Of a stretch of DNA of 64,000 nt, positions 1 to 5,831 are shown one piece after another. The stretch comes from Planobispora longispora (GTDB lineage Bacteria > Actinomycetota > Actinomycetes > Streptosporangiales > Streptosporangiaceae). The notes beneath the pieces were generated by a model. It saw nothing but the letters and a program-made list of their open reading frames with translations, searched no databases and was not told where the DNA came from. Positions within the stretch are counted from its first letter, which is position 1; every line of letters begins with the position of its first letter. Both the position numbers and the translations under genes were made by a program. The stretch covers positions 248,001-312,000 of the forward strand of contig NZ_BOOH01000019.1 of the NCBI RefSeq assembly GCF_016863135.1, written 5' to 3'.

Positions 1-2
1 GT

Positions 3-170
3 CCCACCTGGCAGGCGGCGGCCCCGGGACCGGTCGCCGAACCGCTGGTCGAGGCGGTCTGCGCGGAGCTGCGCGCGCTCGGCGCGCACGTGGAGACGGG
101 CGTCTTCGGCGCGGACATGAAGGTCGCGCTGACCAACGACGGCCCGATCACCCTGATCCTGGAGACCTGA
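3..170 (+). CDS. dtd: D-aminoacyl-tRNA deacylase, C-terminal part
   Basis: Only the last 55 codons are in the window; the 5' end lies to the left. DTD hydrolyses D-amino acids from mischarged tRNAs in the cytoplasm. The visible part carries the family C-terminal signature [12 protein letters not shown] followed by [13 protein letters not shown], which forms part of the substrate pocket around the NxGP-type motif. The stop codon lies inside a 24-bp tandem repeat that starts in the last two codons. Neighbours ygfZ and nur run convergently on the other strand. Confident family call from the conserved end. Confidence 0.9.
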   Translation, partial: PTWQAAAPGPVAEPLVEAVCAELRALGAHVETGVFGADMKVALTNDGPITLILET

Positions 171-275
171 CGCCCGCGGATCCCGGAGATTCGGCGCCTG
201 CGGATCCCGGAGACCTGGCGCCTGCGGATCCCGGAGACTTGATGTCCCCGGATCCCGGAGACCTGACGCCCGCGC
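162..275. repeat. 24-bp degenerate tandem repeat over the dtd stop
   Basis: Four full units (162-185, 186-209, 210-233, 234-257) and a partial fifth share the core GAGACCTGACGCCCGCGGAT with a few substitutions per unit. The first unit contains the dtd stop codon, so the array looks like an expansion of the gene's 3' end. The period is a multiple of three. No gene is seen between dtd and ygfZ. Confidence 0.85.
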
Positions 276-284
276 CGGCGCCCT

Positions 285-1268
285 TCAGCGGATGCGGCGG
301 CGCAGGGCGGGGTCGATCTGGACGTTGCGCCCGGCGTCCGGCGGGACGATGACCTCCTGGGCCGCCGCCACCCCGTCGGCCTGGAGCGGCGCGTCCACCG
401 GTACGGTCCGCTTGACCACGGCCAGGGCGATCGGGCCCAGCTCGTGGTGGCGGGCGGCGCTGCCGACGAAGCCGACCTCGTTCTCGCCGTCGGTCACCGG
501 GGCCCCGCGTCCGGGCAGCCGGTCGGCGCTGCCGTCCAGGTGCAGGAAGACCAGGCGGCGCGGCGGGTGGCCGAGGTTGTGCACCCGGGCCACCGTCTCC
601 TGGCCCTTGTAGCAGCCCTTGGTCAGGTGGACGGCCGCGCCGATCCAGCCCACCTCGTGCGGGATCGTCTTGTGGTCGGTCTCGAAGCCCAGGCGGGGAC
701 GGTGGTCCTCGATCCGCAGCGCCTCGTAGGCCCAGAGCCCGGCCGGTCGCAGGCCGAGGTGCTCGGGGAGCAGCTCACGCGGGAGGAGCACGTCGTCGCC
801 GACGAGGACCGCCCCGGCCGGGAGGGTGAGCCGCGCGCCGTCGATCACGCTGACCACCGCGTAGGCGTCCGTCACCTCGGCGACCTCGACCCGGAGCATG
901 AAGCGCATCTTGTCCAGGAACGCCGCCAGCTCGCCCGCGGCGCCCGGCTCGACGTGCGCCCAGACGGCCTCGCCGTCGTCGACGAGCGTCAGGTGGTGCT
1001 CCACTCTGCCCTGGGCGTCCAGCAGCAGGGTCTGGGTGGCCTGTCCGGGCTGCAGATCGTTGAGCTTCTGCGAGCTCAGGTCGTTGAGCCAGCTCAGCCG
1101 GTCGGGCCCGGAGATCTTCACGATCTCGCGGTTGCTCCGGTCGACCACCGCCTCGCCGGCCAGCAGCGCGCGCTGCTCGGCGAACGGGTCGCCGTAGTGT
1201 CCGGCGACGTCGGCGTCGGGGGCGTCGGCGGCGACAGCGCCGGGGGTCTCCAGCAGAGGGCTTCGCAT
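285..1268 (-). CDS. ygfZ: YgfZ/GcvT-like folate-binding protein
   Basis: A 327-residue tetrahydrofolate-binding protein of the YgfZ family, which supports Fe-S cluster enzymes and tRNA modification and shares the GcvT aminomethyltransferase fold. The diagnostic KGCYKGQE motif is at about residues 217-224, inside LTKGCYKGQETVARVHNLG. The ATG at 1268 is preferred over the GTG at 1274. A TAGGCT hexamer lies 7 nt upstream of the ATG (1276-1281, minus strand), the layout of a leaderless transcript. It lies about 100 bp downstream of nur on the same strand. Confidence 0.9.
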   Translation of the reverse strand: MRSPLLETPGAVAADAPDADVAGHYGDPFAEQRALLAGEAVVDRSNREIVKISGPDRLSWLNDLSSQKLNDLQPGQATQTLLLDAQGRVEHHLTLVDDGEAVWAHVEPGAAGELAAFLDKMRFMLRVEVAEVTDAYAVVSVIDGARLTLPAGAVLVGDDVLLPRELLPEHLGLRPAGLWAYEALRIEDHRPRLGFETDHKTIPHEVGWIGAAVHLTKGCYKGQETVARVHNLGHPPRRLVFLHLDGSADRLPGRGAPVTDGENEVGFVGSAARHHELGPIALAVVKRTVPVDAPLQADGVAAAQEVIVPPDAGRNVQIDPALRRRIR

Positions 1269-1374
1269 GCCCACAAGCCTATGCGGTGCCCGGCCCCGCG
1301 CCTCGGCCGCGTCGGTCTCGGCGGCCCCCCGCCCGCACGCCCTCGGCGACGCCCTCAGCGACGGGCGGTACCCC

Positions 1375-1788
1375 TCAGCGGCACTTGCGGCAGCGGCCGA
1401 AGACCGTCAGGTGATGCACGTCGGTGGCGAACCCCAGCTCCTGGTCGAGCCCGTCCACCAGGGTCTGCACCAGCTCCGGCCGGACCTCGCTGATCTCGCC
1501 GCACCCCCGGCAGACCAGGTGCACGTGGTCGGCGTCGGCCGCCAGGTGGTAGGTGGGGGCTCCGTGCCCGAGATGGTTGTGGGCGACCATCCCGAGCTCT
1601 TCGAGCAGTTCGAGGGTCCGGTAGACGGTCGAGATGTTCACCCCGCGAGCGGTCTCCCTGACCCGGTTGCAGATCTCCTCGGGGGTGGCGTGCTCCAGCG
1701 CCTTGACCGCCTCGAGCACCAGCTGCCGCTGCGGGGTGACCCGATAGCCGCGCGCCCGCAGCTCCTCATGCCACGACGTCTCGGTCAT
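1375..1788 (-). CDS. nur: Fur-family metalloregulator, Nur-like
   Basis: A 137-residue Fur-family repressor. The N-terminal winged helix carries GYRVTPQRQLVLEAV and STVYRTLELLEELGMV. The dimerisation and metal-binding half has HVHLVCRGCG and a C-terminal CRKC. The sequence closely resembles, from memory, the nickel-responsive Nur of Streptomyces rather than FurA or Zur; that assignment is inference. The start is supported by a TAGACT hexamer 6 nt upstream (1795-1800 on the minus strand), suggesting leaderless transcription. It points away from the orphan RNA unit that follows. Confidence 0.82.
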   Translation of the reverse strand: MTETSWHEELRARGYRVTPQRQLVLEAVKALEHATPEEICNRVRETARGVNISTVYRTLELLEELGMVAHNHLGHGAPTYHLAADADHVHLVCRGCGEISEVRPELVQTLVDGLDQELGFATDVHHLTVFGRCRKCR

Positions 1789-1922
1789 GTGCAGAGTCTA
1801 AATGCTGGCGCGGATCTGATCGGCGATCGGCGGGAAGCCCGTCGCGCCCGCCGTACCCCGCCGCCCGCCCAGACCCGGAATGCCCCTTCCCGCCTGCGCA
1901 AACTCACTTGTCGAATATTTAC

Positions 1923-1951
1923 TTGCCCGGGCGGATCCGGTCGCATAACGT
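1923..1951 (+). promoter_or_regulatory. Candidate promoter of the orphan leader unit
   Basis: TTGCCC (1923-1928) and TAACGT (1946-1951) are separated by 17 nt, an acceptable match to the primary sigma consensus. A transcript would begin just before the strong Shine-Dalgarno run at 1965-1975. No + strand gene lies upstream, so the promoter must be local if the unit is transcribed. Confidence 0.45.
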
Positions 1952-1983
1952 ACGGATCACGCCGAAAGGAGGTGGTCCGAACA

Positions 1984-2025
1984 ATGGTTGATCATAGTTG
2001 GGCTAGCGAGGTGGCTGTCCGCTAG
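1984..2025 (+). CDS. 13-residue peptide ORF with strong Shine-Dalgarno
   Basis: This ORF encodes MVDHSWASEVAVR. It is preceded by AAAGGAGGTGGTCC (1965-1978), one of the best ribosome-binding sites in the window. The stop codon lies in the 3' arm of an inverted repeat, CTAGCG ... CGCTAG, made within the ORF itself. It is followed by a branched RNA fold and a terminator-like hairpin, with no + strand gene for another 1.2 kb. I do not recognise the peptide. It could be a leader ORF of a small RNA or a short translated RNA. Confidence 0.5.
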   Translation: MVDHSWASEVAVR

Positions 2026-2090
2026 GACGCCGCAGCTCCGGACTCTGTCCGGACGTCCTGCGACGTTCGGCGAATCCACGACAATCACCG

Positions 2091-2178
2091 GAACCCCGGG
2101 CTGCCGGAAGGCGGGAATCCCCCGCCTCTGGTCCATCCGGCCCTTCCGCCCCGCGCGGAAGGAAGCAGCCCGGGGTTC
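2091..2178 (+). ncRNA. Candidate structured RNA, three-way junction
   Basis: A perfect 14-bp closing stem pairs GAACCCCGGGCTGC (2091-2104) with 2165-2178. Two hairpins sit inside it: AGGCGGG/CCCGCCT (2109-2115 with 2121-2127) and CCTTCCGC/GCGGAAGG (2142-2149 with 2155-2162). Nothing here codes convincingly for protein. The closing stem is longer than expected by chance even at this GC content. It follows the 13-codon ORF and precedes a T-tailed hairpin, so the three parts look like one short transcript. No known Rfam family was recognised by eye. Confidence 0.5.
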
Positions 2179-2189
2179 TCTCTTCTTCA

Positions 2190-2225
2190 GCGGCCGCCGC
2201 CTTTGCCGGCGGCCGCGACCTTTTT
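2190..2225 (+). terminator. Rho-independent-type terminator after the candidate RNA
   Basis: A 10-bp perfect stem, GCGGCCGCCG (2190-2199) with 2207-2216, has a 7-nt loop and is followed after four bases by TTTTT (2221-2225). It is oriented for the + strand. It would end the transcript of the orphan peptide/RNA unit. Confidence 0.6.
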
Positions 2226-2272
2226 CCGGAAGCCTCGTTTCCGGAAGCCTCCCAGGATTCCGCTCCCAGGCT

Positions 2273-2578
2273 TCAGTGCTCCCCGCGGGCCGGGACCCCG
2301 AGCGCGGCGCAGGCCTCCCGGTAGAGGCGGACGACCTCCCAGCGGACCTGGGCGCGCTCGGTCAGCGTCGTGCTCCACGGGACGCGGACCCCGACCTCAC
2401 CCCCGCCGACCACCGCGACGAACTCGATCGCCTCGGCGTCCACGCCCGACGTCCTCGCGGCGGTGGCCTCGGGCTGCCCGCCCAGGCCCCTGACGATCAG
2501 CAGCGCGTCGTCGGCGTGGTCGTCGTTCATGTGCCGCTTGATCGCCTCGACCGCGTCAGGCGTGAAAGGGGTGCTCAT
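2273..2578 (-). CDS. DUF2470 domain protein
   Basis: A 101-residue protein with the DUF2470 signature HMNDDHADDALLIV near the N-terminus, resembling the C-terminal domain of HugZ-type haem oxygenases and related pyridoxamine-oxidase-like proteins. The function of stand-alone copies is unknown. The ATG at 2578 is chosen because TACGAT lies 7 nt upstream (2586-2591, minus strand). The upstream in-frame ATG at 2587 would lie inside that hexamer. Its neighbour on the same strand is another haem-linked family (2704-3210), which may be meaningful. Confidence 0.8.
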   Translation of the reverse strand: MSTPFTPDAVEAIKRHMNDDHADDALLIVRGLGGQPEATAARTSGVDAEAIEFVAVVGGGEVGVRVPWSTTLTERAQVRWEVVRLYREACAALGVPARGEH

Positions 2579-2703
2579 GCCCGGCATCGTAACCGCGACG
2601 GCGCCGGGACCGCCGCCGCACGCCCGGGGGCGGAACCGTCAGGCCTCGGGCGGGAGCCGTCAGGCCTCGGGTATGGAGCCGCCGGACACCGGGGGCGGAG
2701 CGG

Positions 2704-3210
2704 TCAGAGGTCGGGGACGAAGTCGCCCACGCGCTTGAGCTCGGCCGAGATGTGCGACTGGAGCGGCTTGCCCACCGCCGCCATGTCGTAGGCCCACATC
2801 AGGTTGCCGTTGACCAGGCCGTAGAGGCGCTGACCCGCGCTGTACTCCTTGGCGGTGGCGGTGCGCGCCACCACGTCCGTACGGAGCTCGATCTTGTGGA
2901 AGACCACCTCGCCGATGTAGATCTCCACGATGCCCGTCGGGTGCGACAGGCACACCTCCAGCTGGCGCTCGGGCAGCTGCCGCCAGAACCCGGTCTCGGT
3001 GCCCAGCGGCCGGACCCGGTTGCCCCCCTCGTCCAGCAGCCAGGTGCGGCTGGTGTAGGTCAGGAACGGCTTGCCGTTGTGCCCGAAGACGATCTCCTGG
3101 CCGAAGTTGAAACTCTCGATCGTCGGATATCCGCCGACCCCGGCCCCCTCCCACCGGCCCACGAGGAAGGAGATCGGCTCAAGGTCGGGATGCAGCTCAG
3201 GAACGTCCAT
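2704..3210 (-). CDS. Nitrobindin-like (FABP/THAP4) haem-binding beta-barrel
   Basis: A 168-residue protein of the nitrobindin family: small ten-stranded barrels that bind ferric haem and isomerise peroxynitrite. The family motif GRWEGAGVGGYP is at residues 18-29. The C-terminal SHISAELKRV carries the expected proximal haem histidine. Length matches the family. TACCCT 8 nt upstream of the ATG supports a leaderless start. An imperfect 22-bp direct repeat lies in the gap before the DUF2470 gene. Confidence 0.85.
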   Translation of the reverse strand: MDVPELHPDLEPISFLVGRWEGAGVGGYPTIESFNFGQEIVFGHNGKPFLTYTSRTWLLDEGGNRVRPLGTETGFWRQLPERQLEVCLSHPTGIVEIYIGEVVFHKIELRTDVVARTATAKEYSAGQRLYGLVNGNLMWAYDMAAVGKPLQSHISAELKRVGDFVPDL

Positions 3211-3300
3211 GGCACCACAGGGTATCCAAGGGGATCCGCGGGGACGGCCCTGTCCCGCCCCGGCTCGCGCGGGCGCCCCGGACCCGAATAGTCTTCAAAC

Positions 3301-3663
3301 ATGGCACGATCATTAGTGATCAAAGTGACCGCCGGCTCGGACGCCCCGGAGCGCTGCAACCAGGCGTTCACGGTCGCCGCCGCCGCGCTGGCGAGCGGGG
3401 TCCCCGTCTCCCTCTGGCTGACCGGCGAGGCCTCCTGGTTCGCCCTGCCCGGCCGGGCCAAGGAGTTCGCCCTGCCGCACGCCGCCCCGCTGGACGACCT
3501 GCTCGAAGCGGTGCTGGCCGGAGGCCGGGTCACGGTGTGCACGCAGTGCGCGGCCCGGCGGGAGATAACCGTGGACGACGTGATCGAGGGCGTCCGCATC
3601 GCCGGGGCCCCCACGTTCGTCGAGGAGGCCCTCGGCGACGGGGTGCAGGCGCTCGTCTACTGA
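3301..3663 (+). CDS. DsrE-family protein
   Basis: A 120-residue protein of the DsrE/DsrF fold, a family of small sulfur-relay or peroxiredoxin-like proteins. It has the usual alternating pattern and a CxxC pair in VTVCTQCAARR (about residues 80-83), which could carry sulfur or bind metal. TAGTCT (3289-3294) lies 6 nt before the ATG, so the mRNA is probably leaderless. It faces the nitrobindin-like gene across a short divergent region. The exact partner is unknown. Confidence 0.75.
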   Translation: MARSLVIKVTAGSDAPERCNQAFTVAAAALASGVPVSLWLTGEASWFALPGRAKEFALPHAAPLDDLLEAVLAGGRVTVCTQCAARREITVDDVIEGVRIAGAPTFVEEALGDGVQALVY

Positions 3664-3671
3664 CCCCGGTC

Positions 3672-3693
3672 CGGGGCCGGTCCTCCGGCCCCG
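3672..3693. terminator. Bidirectional hairpin terminator
   Basis: CGGGGCCGG (3672-3680) pairs perfectly with 3685-3693 around a TCCT loop. It lies between the convergent DsrE-like gene and gatD. It has no T-run, as is common for actinobacterial terminators. Confidence 0.6.
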
Positions 3694-3748
3694 GCCTGCC
3701 CTCTCGCCGCCGCACCCGCCGGCGGCGGACCGGGCGGCGGTGTGACCG

Positions 3749-4468
3749 TCAGGCGCGGGGCAGGGTCGCGGCGAGGCGCTCCTGGCGGAGCCGTTCGAAC
3801 CAGACGTCGTCGATCGGGGCCGGCTGGGCGCCCGTCGCCCAGGTCAGCAGCAGGTCGGCCAGGCCGGGGTTGCGGGCCAGGGCCGGGCCGTGCAGATAGG
3901 TGCCGACGACCTTCCCCGCGTAGCAGCCCTCGGTGCCGTCGCCGTTGCCGGTGCCGACGACCGTGCGGGACAGCGGGCGCACGCCCGGACCGAGCCGGGT
4001 GACGCCCATGTGGTTCTCGAAGCCGGTCAGGGTCGGCACGCCGAGCGCCGGGTCGGTCTCGGCGACCAGCTCGCCGACGGCGCGCCCGGCGCCGCGCCCG
4101 CTGGCGATGTCGAGCAGCCCGATGCCGTCCACCGGCTGCCCCTCCTCGCCGCCGAACACGCTGCCCATGATCTGGTAGCCCGCGCAGACGGCCAGCATCG
4201 CGGCGCCCCGGGCGATGGCCCGGTGCAGCCCGCCGTCGCGGCGGAGCCGCTGGGCGGCGAGGATCTGCGGCCGGTCCTCACCGCCGCCGATCAGGTAGAT
4301 GTCACCGCTCTCGGGCACCGGGTCGGCCGAGCGCACGTGCACGGTCTCGACCGGGATGCCCCGGCGCCGGGCACGCTGCTCCAGGACCAGGACGTTGCCC
4401 TGGTCCCCGTAGGTGCTCAGCAGGTCCGGGTAGATCCAGACGAGACGCAGGACGCTGTCAGACGGCAC
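3749..4468 (-). CDS. gatD: Lipid II isoglutaminyl synthase, glutaminase subunit
   Basis: A 239-residue class I glutamine amidotransferase of the CobB/CobQ type. GatD supplies ammonia to MurT, which amidates the second residue (D-Glu to D-isoGln) of the peptidoglycan stem on lipid II. The nucleophile is C95 in LAVCAGYQ and the catalytic histidine is H193 in GTYLHGP, close to the positions known for pneumococcal GatD. Its start overlaps the end of murT by 11 bp, so the two are translationally coupled. Confidence 0.92.
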   Translation of the reverse strand: MPSDSVLRLVWIYPDLLSTYGDQGNVLVLEQRARRRGIPVETVHVRSADPVPESGDIYLIGGGEDRPQILAAQRLRRDGGLHRAIARGAAMLAVCAGYQIMGSVFGGEEGQPVDGIGLLDIASGRGAGRAVGELVAETDPALGVPTLTGFENHMGVTRLGPGVRPLSRTVVGTGNGDGTEGCYAGKVVGTYLHGPALARNPGLADLLLTWATGAQPAPIDDVWFERLRQERLAATLPRA

Positions 4469-5750
4469 GACCGAACTCCGATCGAATCTGCTGGAAGGCG
4501 GTGTAGTTGGCGATCACGTCGACCTTGCCCGGCGGCTGGGCGGCCAGCGCCTGCGCGAAGGAGCCCATCAGCTGGAACGGCACGTCCGCCACCTCGAGGC
4601 GGAGCGCCAGGTCGAACTTGCGCTCCCCGGTCACGTAGACCGGCCTGCCCCGCAGCACCCGGTAGTCGACGTCCCACAACCAGGAGGTGTCGCGGCCGTC
4701 GGGGCCCTGGGCGTTCACCGAGAGGATCACCGGCAGCGTGGGGTCGAGCACGTCGAACGCCTCCAGCCAGCCCGCCGGGTTCTTGGCCAGCAGCAGGCGG
4801 GCGTGGCGGCCCTCGCGCTCCACCGTCGTGTAGCGGCCGGCGACCGACGTGACCTCGCGCAGGCGGGGCAGCGCCCGCTCGACCGGCAGGCCGAACGCCT
4901 CCGCGGTGGCCAGCGCGATCACCGCGTTGGCCCGGTTGGCCCGGCCGGGCAGCTGGATGTCGAGCGGCCAGCGCCGCCCGCGCGGGTCGATCGCCGTCTC
5001 GCCGTCGAGGATCCAGGACGGCTGCGGGCGGCGGAAGGAGCACTCGCGGCAGGCCCAGTCGTTCTCGTCCTGGGTGGCCGGGCCGACGACTCCGGAGACG
5101 TGGCCGCCGGGCGGGACGTAGTCCAGCCCCTTGCGGTCGAGCGGGCCGCCGCACTCGGGGCAGCACCAGGAGTCTTCCTTCCACGGCTGCCCGGCGGAGA
5201 CCCAGGTCACCGAGGGGGCAGTGGACGCGCCCCAGGTCACCAGCGGGTCGTCCGCGTTGGCGATCACGTGGGTGTTCCGGCCCGCCAGCGCGCGGCGCCA
5301 CTTCTGGGCCAGCAGCCAGATCTCGGCCGCCCGGTCCATCTGGTCGCGGCTGAGGTTCATCAGGACCACGACGCCCGCGCCGGTGGTGTCGATCACCTCG
5401 GGGAGGTACTTCTCGTCGACCTCCAGCACGCCGTACGGCGCGTCCTTGGCCGAAGAGAGCGCCGACACGTGGCCGGCGGGCATGTTGGCGCCGAAGGCGT
5501 TGGTGGCGACGTCGCCGAGCTCCTGGAGCGCGGAGGTGATCAGCCGGGTGGTGGTGGTCTTGCCGTTGGTCGCGCTCACCAGCGCGAGCCTGCGATCCTG
5601 CGCGAGCTTGCGGAGCAGGTCCGGCTCCAGGGCCAGGCCGACCCGGCCGCCGATCACCGACCCGTCGCCGCGCCCGGTCGCCCGGGACAACGTCGCGGCC
5701 GTCCGGCCCAGCGCACTGGCGAGCTGCGCCCGCAGCGGTAGCTGACTCAT
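4458..5750 (-). CDS. murT: Lipid II isoglutaminyl synthase, MurT subunit
   Basis: A 430-residue Mur ligase-like ATPase. The P-loop is SATNGKTTTT (about 59-68). The family's zinc ribbon is present as C197/C200 and C234/C237 within the central domain, followed by the DUF1727 C-terminal domain. With GatD it amidates lipid II at the inner face of the membrane. TAGTAT lies 6 nt upstream of the ATG, suggesting a leaderless operon mRNA of murT-gatD. Confidence 0.93.
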   Translation of the reverse strand: MSQLPLRAQLASALGRTAATLSRATGRGDGSVIGGRVGLALEPDLLRKLAQDRRLALVSATNGKTTTTRLITSALQELGDVATNAFGANMPAGHVSALSSAKDAPYGVLEVDEKYLPEVIDTTGAGVVVLMNLSRDQMDRAAEIWLLAQKWRRALAGRNTHVIANADDPLVTWGASTAPSVTWVSAGQPWKEDSWCCPECGGPLDRKGLDYVPPGGHVSGVVGPATQDENDWACRECSFRRPQPSWILDGETAIDPRGRRWPLDIQLPGRANRANAVIALATAEAFGLPVERALPRLREVTSVAGRYTTVEREGRHARLLLAKNPAGWLEAFDVLDPTLPVILSVNAQGPDGRDTSWLWDVDYRVLRGRPVYVTGERKFDLALRLEVADVPFQLMGSFAQALAAQPPGKVDVIANYTAFQQIRSEFGRAV

Positions 5751-5831
5751 GCGCCGATACTACTGACTAACGCGCTGATCCCGGCCGCGCCGCCGTACGG
5801 CGTCCCCGGTCCGCCCTCGGTCCGTCCCCGG

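Noticed and set aside
2187-2493. Short frames over the terminator and DUF2470 gene
   Set aside because: Low-complexity Arg/Pro/Gly products in non-coding or antisense DNA.
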